Of a DNA stretch of 64,000 nucleotides, positions 1 through 12,500 are shown one piece after another. The position numbers were made by a program, and so were the translations under genes. Origin of the DNA: Ooceraea biroi (lineage: Eukaryota; Arthropoda; Insecta; Hymenoptera; Formicidae). The notes under the pieces are model-generated. The model was given only the letters and a program-made list of their open reading frames with translations. It made no database searches and was not told where the DNA came from. Every line of letters begins with the position of its first letter. Position 1 is the stretch's first letter. The stretch covers positions 186,001 to 250,000 of the forward strand of contig NC_039506.1 in NCBI RefSeq assembly GCF_003672135.1, in the 5' to 3' direction.

Positions 1-1018
1 ACATTTATCACTAAGAGATGTTACCGTGCGTGTCTCGTATGAGAGAAAATAATAAACAAGCGTGCAGATTAAAACATGCAATTTTAAACATGTGCGGGGC
101 TACGAAAAGTCCCAGCTTTATGTTTTATAAGTATTAATTCAACGGTTAATTTGATGAGTGTTTTTCTCTTTTTTTTTTTCTCTTAAAATAATTCCATAAT
201 CTTCCATTAGCCGATATTACGATCAAAATGATACAATTAAAAGCTAATCAGTCGGTGTGTACATTATGTACAATTCCATGTAATGACTGCGCAACTAATA
301 TGCCAAAGATACGAAAGAGAGAGTAAGAGAAACAGAGGGATGAGGGAGTGAAATGAACTTTTCGCGACCTGATTTTGGTTCGTCGTCCCAGCAAAATGAA
401 ACGAAGGAAATGTAAATTTAATTACTGTCAATGCCACTTAAATCCTTCTCGAATTATTCTCATTTCCGCTGCGACATCAAGTTTTTAATGTATTCGCGAT
501 TGCGTCACTCTGAAGCCACCGAAATGTATAAATCTTCTATAGTCACAAAGATATTTGTATAAGCTATTTAGTACTCCATTTTATAAACTTATTTCGTAAA
601 CTATTTTATAAACTTGATAGCAACTTTTATTACAAAAAAGACATTTGTTTTTGCATACATTTTTTAAAATTAAATTAAATATATGATTCAAAATCATGTA
701 TTGTAATTAAAATTGTAGATATTAGTGCAATATATTTTTTATCAATGGTATAAGAATCTTCTAATCATGAACACTTTTCAAAGGCAAATGGCACACGTAT
801 TGCTAGTTATAATAAAATCGCTTAAGTGGGTTTAAATCATTTGGTTGCGTCCTATTATTCGACTGGATCCAGAATGTATTCATCGAGATGCATTGGTCGC
901 GCGGTGGTCGGGAAACGAAATTTTAGCGGATTGCAATGGCGCGTCCTTGTTAAATCGGCTTATACAGTGCGAGCTGTACACAGTATCCGTTGCTGTTTTT
1001 TAGAAAAAGAAACAAAAA

Positions 1019-1021
<3 letters not shown>

Positions 1022-1059
<38 letters not shown>
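1022..1059. repeat. (GA)19 microsatellite
   Basis: An uninterrupted run of 19 GA dinucleotides. It is the longest perfect simple repeat in the window and is likely to vary in length between individuals. Confidence 0.98.
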
Positions 1060-1061
<2 letters not shown>

Positions 1062-2043
1062 TGTAAAACTGGAGAAGCAACAAACAGCAGACCGGGGAAA
1101 ATGGTGTGCCGGGCGACATTTTCTTTCATTTCTCGATGAGAATTGGAGTGGAAGCGCAATAGCCGGAATGTGACGTGTGGAGTTAAAGAGAGGGTTAATC
1201 CATTACTGTTGGTGTTAAGGCACGTAATGCATACTGCGCGAGAGAGGGAATGAAACGAAAATGCTACGCGGATACGCCTCGTGCGTGGATGCGTGCATCT
1301 ATTCACGGGGTGGATCATCGTGACTTTTACTTTTACAGCCGTGCCGCGACATTTTCTGACCGGTCGAGCTTTTATTCGCGTCTGCTGAGTACGCGGAACT
1401 TTTATGCGGCGATATACACGCAACGGACGTGCGGAGTCTGGAAAAAAAGGTTCAGAAAGGTTCCAATTTCAACGCTACCGAACAATCGGAGAATGTCTAT
1501 CGAATATAAAAGTTAATCGCCGAAACACTATTAACGCGGTTACCGTTGTATGCAAATAAACGTGTGTTTGGAATTTCCCGGTTCCGTTTACGCGTTTAAA
1601 TTTGCAGAAAGTTTAATTACGACGGAAGAAAGGAAAAAAGAACTGCTGAAACAAAAAATACCTGTGGTCGAAAATTTGTTATGTGGCCCAGTTTTTCTGA
1701 TCGTGCACAGCTTTATTCCGAAAGCAACGTTAATTCATAAATTTATTAATATCCATCTAATCCTATTCTAAAAAAGGCGTGTTAACTTCGTGAAGTTCTG
1801 TTTTATCGAATAATATTGAGGCCTCTTTTCCGCGACGCTGATTGGTTCTCTCGCTTGGCTCGAACTTCGTGTGACTTGAACTTCGTGTTGCGAATGTCAG
1901 AATGTCATAGTGGCTGCCAGTGCGGTTATATTAATTTATTATTTCTTAGGAACGTAAAAACGGCAGCTGTCAATTCTGTCAAATTTGTATTGATGAAACA
2001 TGATGAAATAAATAACACCTTTAACGCCTTTTTCAGAATAGGA

Positions 2044-2282
2044 CTACGGGCTAAAACTTTTTCATTTCCGAGTTTACGGTATTTTCAACAGCAGAGAACT
2101 CTAGGCAATATAAAAAATAATGATATCAACAACTCAGAACTTCTCGGAAAAGAAAAAATTTCTACGGGCTAGAACTTTTTCATTTCCGAGTTTACGGTAT
2201 TTTCAATAGCAGAGAACTCTAGGCAATATGCCAATTAATAATATAAACATCTCAGAACTCCTCGGAAAAAGAAAAAAATTTT
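2044..2282. repeat. 118-bp tandem duplication, two copies
   Basis: Copy one starts at 2044 and copy two at 2162, each beginning CTACGGGCT. The first 65 or so bases of the two copies are almost identical, including a shared block that starts TTTTTCATTTCCGAG. The second half has diverged by several substitutions and small indels. Both copies end in the same CTCGGAAAAGAAAAAA-like tract. An open frame (1816-2172) runs into the second copy but shows no known domain. Just upstream, the 11-mer GAACTTCGTGT also occurs twice, 16 bp apart (1862 and 1878). Confidence 0.93.
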
Positions 2283-3918
2283 TTAATAAACAATAGATGA
2301 ATATTATTATTCGAAAACATTATTAACATTGAAAAACAAAATAGCGCGCGCTTGTGTTGTACTAGTTGATATAAAAAATTAAGTAAAATCTAAGTAAGTT
2401 AAGAGTAGACTCCGCTTGTATATATGCGGGTGTATTGTACGTTGAGCGCAGTTTTTAGTTTGTTTCACATTTGCACTGTCGTGTAAACGACGTTTTTGCA
2501 TTTCCCCGGTTTTTTACGCGCACAAGTTATACTTTAATCCAAACGCCTCGCAAAACATTTTCTTATTTTTTTGTTCCTGTAAATATTTTTCGTGAACAAT
2601 TTTATTGTCAAAAATCCTCGGCACATTGCGAGCTTCCGAAAAGTGCACTTTGCACATATTTAACGCTATGTATAACAACTTCGTTATTGTGCAAAGGGGA
2701 TATTTAAAAGGCATATTTAAAGATACATAACGCCAACGGTACGATGTAATAAGTGCCTAATTCAATAATAAAAGAGTAGAAATGAAATTTTTTCGTAAAT
2801 TCGCGTAATGGCAGAGAGAGAATGATAAATGAAAACGTGAAAACATGGTAACATTTTTCGCAATTGCACTCTGTAGACGCGTGACGGGATACAAATAATT
2901 CCTGCTAAACGTATTTGATCTTCCGAGAATTCGCGTTGCAACTACACGGTATCACCGCTGTCAAATCAACCGTAGGAGCAACCTAGCAAATCTTGTCCCA
3001 GATTTGCGCATACAACACACGCACACATGTAGAATATACACGAACTCGATCCCTGCCTAAGCAAACACTTTAAGTTCGTTTAAGTTATGACAAGAGGAGC
3101 GTGTACACCGAATTTCAGTCGCGCTCGGAGTTTCAGAGATGTTCTTAATCAAACAAACAAGTTACCTAATGTGTATCATGCACCTGACTGTGTTAATAGT
3201 GCACGTTACCACCCCGAAGGGAGTCATTATCAACTTTAATTCGAAGACTCACTTTTCTCATTTGTTCTCTTGTCTCAATTTTAGAAAATCATGAATTAGT
3301 TACGACTGTTCTAATTTGGTGAAATAAATCAAGTTACGTGATATCCAATGATGTTTGATTCACATTTGATGGAATATTTAATATCAAACATGTATCTCAG
3401 TATTGTTATATTATCGGCATATAGAAGTTACATAAAAAGAATAAAAGAATGATTAATACATAAATAAAAAAGTGAAAAATGGATGTGTTAAGTAAAATTT
3501 TATACGAGAACGTCCGCTGTTAGTTATTTCTGCGAGCATAAAATTCCATTTTTGGATGCAAGATTACTGGGTCAAGTGACACTCTCGATCTCGCTCGTAA
3601 AATCAGCGGTTCGGGCCATAAAAAACGCGTTTCGCTTGACCTATCGGCAATTTTCCAAGAACAGCAACTGTCCACCGCCTTTTCAGCATGACAAATTTGT
3701 TTTTCGTAATAATTATCGTCACGTTGTCACTCGATAAGACCAACATAGCTTCCTTCTATGGACACATTGAATTCGATTGCCAGATCTTTACGAGATTCGT
3801 GATTTATTTTTTTAGACTTTTACTTTTACATTTAAAGACTCATAAAGCCGCAAGCGCCGAAAATAAGTCTCTCGAGAAAAGAAGCTATTATTATATTAAA
3901 CAATATCTTCATTTTTAA

Positions 3919-3959
3919 AGAGCAATAATCCATATTTTTCCGGAGTATATTATTGCTCT
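3919..3959. repeat. Short inverted repeat (hairpin)
   Basis: AGAGCAATAAT at 3919-3929 is perfectly complementary to ATTATTGCTCT at 3949-3959, leaving a 19-nt loop. The stem is AT-rich and no function is implied. Confidence 0.75.
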
Positions 3960-5216
3960 CGACAAGAAATGTTACAACAGACTGAATAAAATATTTTGTT
4001 CGTAAATTTTTAAATATGAAATTTTGCGTTTTTGATGAAATCACTTTTCATTTACAATTTTGTAGACGCAGAAGAAAAGGAAGGAGGGGACACGTTAAAA
4101 ACTAAAGTGAAAAAATATCGTGCATTTTCGCATTTCTAATGCTCGAGATGAAACGGATGAAAGTAAAAAATACATGCGAAATCAGTGGCTCTCTTATCGT
4201 CTTGTCATCATATCATCCCTCTTCGTCATTTCGCGGCGATGTTTGCTCAGCCGCTAAATGGCATCCACCTTCCCTCTTGATGAATCCTCTCCGCTTTCTC
4301 CGCGCGCTGCTTTTCGTCTACTGCAGCAGCATGCTTTCGTTTACGGCTGTTATCTGTGTGCGTGGTATCTGATTATGTGACGGTTCTTAATGAATGTATT
4401 TAAGTTTTCAGCGAGCCAGCATTAATTGCCAAAGATAATAATATTCATGGAAAAGATGCGCGGAGACATATTTTGTACATTATGTTATGTTTTAAACATT
4501 TCAATATTTTAAGTGTTTTTGTCTCCTTCAATAATTATCTTAATAATCTTTCCTCGAATAAATAAGATAAATCCTTATAAATCTGATATTTTCGTAAAGT
4601 TTTTTATTTATCCTCTTTCACTTTTTAATTTCAAAATCAGCATTAAATAATTGCAAAATTTTGTATTAATAGATAAATGTATCATGTAAAAGATTTATTA
4701 TATAAGGTATACAGAGAGGGTTGCTTCAGCTCTCAAAGATATATCAGAAAGTTATTATGCAAGTGCCTTCGCTACCATCCCGCGCACCCTAATCAATTAG
4801 CCGGTGGAAAGTGAGTTCAGGAATAGAAAAGGATAGGCCTCGCAAGGGTTAAGTGACCTGCTCCACGTAATAACTCGCCATTACTTGCCCTCCCCCTCTC
4901 TTCTCAGCGCATTTCCATACAAACCGTATCACGGAACACGCGCCCTTACACTGCAGCATTTTCGCGCGTGTATCGCACGTAAAATTGAAGCTTCAAAGAT
5001 TTTACGCTCCGCTCCTCGACAACCATATTCCCCCCGTTTTCACCGTAATTCGCCTAGACACCGCTCTTATTATATCAGGGTTGCTTTTCCGCCCCCGCGA
5101 CGCGGCCATCCTACGCCACGTACGTAGCGTCGTCCCCCGGGAACGCCCTTATTACTTCGATGTCGCCGAGTGCACACGCTCACACTTCCCCCTCGTTCTC
5201 TCCCTATCTCCTCTCA

Positions 5217-5238
5217 CTCTCTCTCTCTCTCTCTCTCT
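5217..5238. repeat. (CT)11 microsatellite
   Basis: A perfect run of 11 CT units inside a longer pyrimidine-rich tract (about 5185-5270). It creates leucine- and serine-rich spurious frames around it. Confidence 0.95.
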
Positions 5239-5541
5239 TTGTTGCGCCTGTTTTCCTTTTCCAATTTCTCTTGCTCAGTCAGAGCGTTCCCCGATCGATG
5301 CGATATGATCGGCCACGTCATCGGGAACCGTACTTGGATGAGAGACTCAGGAAGCCTCGCGAGACTCGCGCCGAAACGTCAATATTTTATCACCCCCGCG
5401 GTACCCCCATAGCGTTAGTCCAACTCGTCCGAGTAACGTGACTTCAATGTAATGCAATTAAAATATTATTAAAATTCCCTCGTGTCGGGACAGCGAACGT
5501 AGACGGTTGTTTCCATAAATTTCATACAATAGTCCAACGAA

Positions 5542-5559
5542 CTCGCTCGCTCGCTCGCG
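5542..5559. repeat. CTCG tetranucleotide repeat
   Basis: Four CTCG units plus a partial one. The same kind of tetranucleotide repeat recurs at 33927-33946, and its complement lies near 46639-46652. Confidence 0.85.
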
Positions 5560-8500
5560 GGAGCGTCGCTGGAGGATCGCTTCTTCGCGAACTTTTACGT
5601 GTCGTCCCGCTGTTTCGGCCACGACGCCGGTTCCCGACGACGCTCGCCGCGTCGCGTCGCGCCCGTGCTCCGCTTGCGAGCCCCGAGATATCGCGACGCG
5701 TATCGACCGTACTCCAGCAGCTGGGAAACTTTGTTACCGGTTCTGTCAGCGCGTATCCGCTACGCGGTGCACGCTAAGGCGACATTATGCCCGATTCGTA
5801 TGCCTCGTCACGTTTCTCCCTTTCTGTGTCCTGCTATCCGACCGCCACGCGCGCGTATGACGGCTTCCTCTTCCCCTCCGGGAGCCGGTTTCCTTTTTTT
5901 TCTGCTCACTCGTTCCTCTCTCTCTCTATCTGCTGTTCTTGTCGTGTAGATACTCGCAGGAGATCGAAATTCAAACGCGAGTCGCATAATGGGACAATGT
6001 CGCCTTGAAACGTCGAGTGGAAATTCTCCTTCCACCGGATATTGCTCGGCGGCCGATTGATCATCTTCGAAAGACGCGATTGAAAACGCGACTTGTACCG
6101 GTGCCTGCCTCAAAGGCGCTTGTAACGCATGCTTGAACGACTGTTTGTACCCCACCGCTGAGCCAGCAAAGAGCGACTATTTTTCACTGCGTAAAATAGG
6201 CGATCGTTGACGTTTGATCAGCGACGACAAGCAAATAGATGGATGAAAACTGAACTTTCTGCACTACAGACGTAATACATGATTAAATAAAAAAAAATAA
6301 AAATATAACAAATATATATGCAAATTGTTTGGCAAACAGAAACCATCTTCTAACGCATTTATTCTTTTGTAGCCTGTAGCGTGTATCGTATTGATTTCGT
6401 TACACGTTGCGGTGATTGCATTCAATTAAGTTACCGGTTATTAATTCAATCGTCATACACCAATTTACAAAAACATCCTCAAATTTATATTAATTACGTT
6501 ATTACGTTATATCGATATTTCACTGCAGTTCGAGCATTATACGATTTGTAAACGTAAATAAATAGTGTAAGATAATTGGTACGTAATCGATTCTCTAAAA
6601 TTATAGAACAATCCTCTCCGTTAGTCCCGCTAATTTAACAACCCTCGCGCTGCATCGCCAATCGGATACAAACTGTAGCCGCGATTTTTGCGATGTTTAA
6701 TTGCGGGCACGCGCAGCTCAATTTTAATTTCACCGATCGGCGCGCGAGTCCGTGATCGTCAGCAAACTGCGAGCCATCAGTTTGATTGCATTTAATCCCG
6801 AAATAGCCACGTTCACCACGTCCGAATGCTATTTGTCGGATAACGTGTTTATGCGCACCGTGTCGCGTGTGATTTAGCTATAATCCGAATTGCATCGCTA
6901 TCGCGGGAAATCTTCTCGACCGTGTCATTATCGGAACTGTTTATGCAAATTCGAGAATCCGTCGAAATTCCGCGCGAATCTCTCTTCCTGAAACTCGAAG
7001 CATTTCCGGACGACTTATTATTCGACTCGGTACGATCGTTTGACTGTTACAAACGCGCAATGACGACGATTTGACGACAATGGCCGATGCATCGATGTGC
7101 AATTTTGCGTAATTCCGTATTTGTGACGTAATTGCATCCCTTTCCATCATGATGCGGCATAAAACGCTTCGGCATTCACCATCGCCGGCAATATGCCACG
7201 GAATTAGCGCCGCGCGCCAGCGTTAATCTATTCGCCCTGCGAAAATCATTATATCAAACATTAACAAGTCTGACGGCTCTTTTAACAGGAAGTGCTTTCG
7301 ACGCGCGTTACGCTCGGGATGAATGACACGCCGAAATGAAAGTTCAGTACACGTCAGTCTCTCGGTACGCCTTTTATTTGCGCGAGCTGCGCGTAATCAA
7401 TATCAGATATTATGTCTCGTAGCAGCGCCGATTTTTCTATTCAAGAAGTGATTAAAAACAATGGTCGAGAGGCCATTATTGATGCTAATGTCGTTTGTAT
7501 CACTCGAGTTATTTATCAACTTAATTAACAAGCAATGTTTAAAATTCCGGCGCGCCTGTATGTGCTTTAATCAAGTTAGAAATCGGTTCAGTGAGCTGCA
7601 AACACGCTGTGTTATGCGCTCCGACTTTCTTCGATGTTACACTGACTTCCACGCTAAAAATCGATATTGACTCACGAGCAAAACATACCATTCTCTTTTG
7701 AGGAAGACTGAATACTGCACGGGATACAGTATTTTTTTCCATGTCAAATTCTCCATTTACACGCGAGATTGCTTTTACGCGATGCCACACGTAGTTTGCA
7801 GTTTCGTTTCATCGTGGGAATCGCCGTTACAGAAGCCAGCAATGAAACAGAAACCTCTCGGCACTCTAGTCGCGCTTCCTCCCTCTCTCCTATCCCTGAG
7901 AAAGTCATTACGCGAGGGGTTGTCCTTTGAATCCGCCTTTAAGCCTACTCGAGCATGCGAAGTGTACGTAGACGGCAGACTCCGACTTTGGCTGATTAGC
8001 TTGCGTGTTCCTGACTTGCGAGACTTTGACCTTCCAATTTCAGACAGCATAACAGTACTCGTTTTTGACCTGGCTTTCCCTTGCTCCGAGGGAGTGCAAA
8101 TCGCTCGGGGGTGGTATTCGTTTAATTAGTTGCGAAGCAACCGTTCATTATTAGCATCAGTTAATCATTGGCCGCCAAAACCACCGAATCGTTAAATCAA
8201 TATAACAACCGATGAAGCTTTGCTACGGTCGGTCGTTTGATCATAATAAGACCATTTTATCGTACATTTTATTGTACAATTTTTATTTACCGTGCCATCA
8301 CGTTGCATCGCAGTCACATTAGTTTTTCGTTAGAATTTCTCAAGACTTGATTTTTTCCTAAATATGAAAAATCAATTGAAAATATTTCACGCAAGTATCC
8401 AATTTTAGTGATCGCGAAAGAACGAATCACGAATCACTAAATCAAAAGTGACAACAACAGCAGTGCAATTGTAACCGAAAGAAACGCTTACGCGAGGGAT

Positions 8501-9476
8501 GTTTTTCCTGCTTCAACCCTTATTTCGTTACGTTATTTTGCTCGTCGAACAGTCCATCGTCGTATTCCTATTATCCTCTTTTCACGCACGCAACTCACCC
8601 CTGCGACATTCAGCATCCTTTTCGTAATAAACATCGAGCAACAGCCCTAGGGAAATATTGGCAAATCGTGGCCGCAGCGGGGGTCGCGCGTGCACAGGTA
8701 ACAATGGCCGACGGTGGACAAAAGGAACGCTTTATCAATGGGCCGGTCCCTCCCATTCGTCTGGCAATTAACCCCTTCGAATCCTTGGTTCCTCACCTTC
8801 TTGAAAATCGCGCGCTTCCCGCCTCGGGAGGGCTGCTCGCCTTCAACAATGGGGAAGCCTTCTTGGTCGGTTTCCATTTCGAGCAAACGCGCACTTCTCC
8901 TCTCTCCCTCTTCCCAGTTCTCAATGGTTATGGAAATCACGTTTTGCACCCTCGATTCACGTAAAAGTCCGGATTCGCGAAGCAAAAAGTTTCACCTCGC
9001 GAGAACCTCGAAATCGCTTATTAAATCTTAACATTGAGACATTGTGAACGAGAATTTCGTTCGTTGCCGAGCTTCACCTGTATTGCCCGAAGAAAGATTC
9101 TTGCGCAAAACTTGGGAGGATATAGGGCAATCCGTGTCAGGAAGCGTGATTGGTACGGGTTTGTCTATATATAATTCCTTAGCAGTTCACGGCAGACAAT
9201 GGATCGCGATATCAATGGGCGTATAGGCAGACCCTTATCTGCTCGATAATTAACCTCTTGGCATAGGCATCGTTTGAATCAAGTTCGCCATTTCTGTGGA
9301 ACTCGCGTGAGATCTACGACCGTTTTGGCAATATCAAGCTTCAGCTTACCGTCAAAGAGCCAACGTTATCGAGTTGCGCCTCCATTGTACATAACTGTGC
9401 ATATTCTCGGTTACATACAGGAATAGATCGAATAAGTATTATTTAAATTTCTAAGCCTCGCAGTAATTAAAATTAC

Positions 9477-9589
9477 CTGTGCATCTGCAAGGATGCGCCG
9501 CATCAAGGCCAAGGTGGGGTGCGTTGTGAGGTCATCTTGAAGAGCAAGCGCCTCGCCTTCCTTGTTCAAGTGATTCAATGTCTTGAGAG
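9477..9589 (-). CDS. Internal coding exon of unrecognised minus-strand gene
   Basis: This 113-nt exon reads on the minus strand. It is preceded by a strong pyrimidine tract ending in TTGCAG (acceptor AG at 9591-9590) and followed by CAG|GTAATT (donor GT at 9476-9475). Two bases complete an alanine codon begun in the previous coding exon. Then come 37 full codons, including LNKEGEALALQDDL and LALMRRILADAQ, ending in phase 0. The residues are rich in Leu, Ala, Glu and Asp and look helical, and there is no rare-codon or stop clutter. The phase matches exon 14580-14719 exactly. I do not recognise the protein family, so no function is given. The following exon was not found in this window. Confidence 0.8.
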
Positions 9590-12500
9590 CTGCAACATAA
9601 ACGAAAGAGAAATGCAAATACACTGTAATGTTGGTTGTAAGAATGGTTACTCATTTGCAGAAAAAATTTCAGAGATCAGCGGAATCTTACGATGTAATTA
9701 TACATTTGTCTAACATTAATCACTGACGTTCGATTACATCGGACCATCGTTATCACCACTGCTAGAACGAGCTTCATGGTCCACTCGGGACCTACGAAAT
9801 CGCGCGATTTGGCGATAAGTAACCGCTTCGTGAGAATGCAGAGGAGTTGGCACGCAGAGGATACCCGCTCTGGGTATGTACGCCCATCAGGCCGCATTAA
9901 AACCTCTCATTTGAGAGACGTTGGGTTCCCAAGCCGCTGGACCCGCATCTTTCGAAGATGGCTAGTCCCCGGCTCGTTCGTCTCGTATTATCCTCACCCG
10001 GACCGTGCGGTTCGAACGGCGGGATAATTGAATTCCCGTGGTAGCAGTCGGTAGAGCGCGATGGCGTGAAGGTGGAAAGGCCCGAGGGTTTCCAAACTGC
10101 TATCGACAAGTTCGTGAGAGGAGCTCGTTTCTCGGAGGCATCCGAGCCACTTCGGAGTAGACGCGCGCCTTCGATGCTTTCCACGATATCGCGTTCGGGC
10201 TATCGAGGGCTTCAGAGGAGTTTTTTTTTTGGTGGGGGGGGGGGTGCTTTGTAACCCTTTGCTTGTATCCACTGCGCTTTCGAATCCGTAAAGTTAAACG
10301 TTCGACAAGTTGTGCCCGTTGCGCCTCGAATGGGATTAACGTTGCGGATTTTAGAACGTAGATACATGTTTTACTACGTCTTCGTAGTGTCCTTTGGAAA
10401 GCTGCGGCTGTCAAAGGGATACGGTAACTGCGTTCTAATAAACGACCAGTTTGTTCCGCAAAACGGTGCAATTATAATAGCGACTAATACATTCCGGAGC
10501 TAGCCAGTTCTCTCTTTCTATTTCACGCGAACTTAAACACAAATTTAGCGAGTTGCGTATGCAGTCGGCAACACCGACGACCAGCTTTGATGTGGCCTGA
10601 GCAAAATTCGAGGTGGATTCGTAAACTCCGTGCGACGGAGTTTCGCGACGATGTATATTATAACGAATCTGGTTCCAAAGCGGTTTCAAAGAGCCCGGCG
10701 CGGCACCCCGCGGCAACGCGAAGGATGCTGTACGATTTGCAAATTAGCGCGATTAGTGCGACGTATCGAGCAGCGCGGCTAAAAATTGCCGACTAAAAAT
10801 GTGGGAATTCGCGGCGCAAATTTTAAATCGGTCGAAATTAATCGAGCACTGCGCCAGAGTGCATAATTACATTAACGGTGCGTTTCGTGCGCACCGCTAC
10901 CCGGGGTAAGAATTTAATGACGTTTACCGTTAATTTGATTTTGATGGCTCACTCGTGCGCTATTTTTTGTATGGACTTCGTAGTTTCCATTCAAGTACGA
11001 AGGAAACGAGCTACCCGTTATGTTGAGCTTTAATCAATGTCGCGATAAGGACAAGTTCGACACGATTACATCGCGAATTATTTGTTGGATTGCAGTTACA
11101 ATTTAGACGCAATTAAAGTGTTGTCTGGACCGAGGAAGCACCGAGGCGCACGGGAAACATGTTTTATCGACAAGTCTCATTCGCTGGAGACAAAGGTCTG
11201 CTTCCTTGTCGATAAGATACGAACTCCCAGATCGCCGAACGTCTTCCGAGCAGATTGTGGAACAATCCGCAAAGCCGTCGCGCAGGATGAACGTATTATC
11301 GCCAGATCTCGAGGAACGACTTTTCGTAAAATTGCTCCTCACCTCCGAAGACAGAGAAACTGAACTTTTCAGAAGTGAAAATATGTCTTCAGCGCAAGGA
11401 ACAAAATGAGATGATAACTGTGTCGTCAGATGATAAGATATTGGATTTTTCTCTTACGCGTTATTACATTACGTTATTACGTTAGTACTATATCTGAAAA
11501 TATATCACCCAACGTATCTCTGAATTAAAAACGTATCTGAATTAAATATTCAACAATATTAAGCAGTTTTAAAATTATACATTTGCACATTAAGAATAAA
11601 GCAACATAATCACAAGACACACTATAGAAAAATTAATAATATATTATACAGTTTCTTGATTAAGTGGCTTGTTGTACTGTCAGTTCAGATCTCTATCTGT
11701 CATCTTACAACCGATTGATCATCGGTGAGCAGAAAAAAACGCTCGAACGGACAGATTAGCAAGAGAAACTCCTTTTCCTCACGGAAGCTTGATCTCGAGA
11801 TCATAGCGGTTCCAAACACAGCAGGAAGCATTCTCACATCGGAAACGCCGAGTATCCTCACCGAATAATCTCGCACGATCGTTGCCTTAACCAAAAGGAG
11901 GAAACGCGGTAGCGTTCCGTGCTGCGGAGATTCTCGATTAAACACCTGTGTACTTTCGCATCAATGGTTAACCATAAGCGGTTGTCTTTCTAAAAGAGTA
12001 ACTCCTCGCAAGAAGTGCGTGAGTCAAATTTTTATAAACGCGGATTGGAGAAATTCTTATTTTTTCTTTTAGAAAAATATGATAATAAATCTCTGAATGA
12101 AAATATAAAAAAAATTATTTCTTACAAACAACGACAAAATTAAAAATTTTAGACGATAATTAAAAGTCATGTTACACTTCTGATACCATTATACTTCAGA
12201 AATATTTTAGACAACTTTACGTTATCAAATTTTTAAATCATCGATCCTTGACCCGATTACGAATTCCCGAAATTTCCGCAAAATGTTGGCTTACGCGGAA
12301 GGAATCGGCTCGTGAGCACGAGTCACCAGGACGATGAATCTCGCGTGCAACGCAAAGTGGAACGTGCTCTTGCGAAAGTGGGCGACCGCGTTGGAATACT
12401 ACACGAAGCGGATGGCCGCGTGTGGGATCTCGGACACACGCTTGCAGCGACCTACGTAGCGTGCGACGAGCATGTGTGTGCCACGCCAAAGTACACGGCG

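Larger units (their letters stand above)
1..9476 (-). other. Noncoding stretch, presumed intron downstream of exon 9477-9589
   Basis: A splice donor at 9476-9475 on the minus strand opens this stretch, so most of it is inferred to be intron of the minus-strand gene. I found no further exon with convincing borders on either strand. AT-rich patches lie near 500-800, 2280-2420, 3330-3530, 4480-4720 and 6270-6640. A GC- and CpG-rich patch at about 4880-6160 is open in several frames without any frame standing out. Simple repeats and one tandem duplication are listed separately. Short ORFs here, for example 1550-1771 and 8647-8985, show no recognisable domain. Confidence 0.5.

Noticed and set aside
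1816..2172. 118-codon plus-strand frame
   Set aside because: Its C-terminal third is made by the tandem duplication, it lacks any domain, and splice or conservation support is missing.
10000..10040. GGTTCGAAC-like string resembling a tRNA B box
   Set aside because: No A box, acceptor stem or cloverleaf can be drawn around it on either strand.
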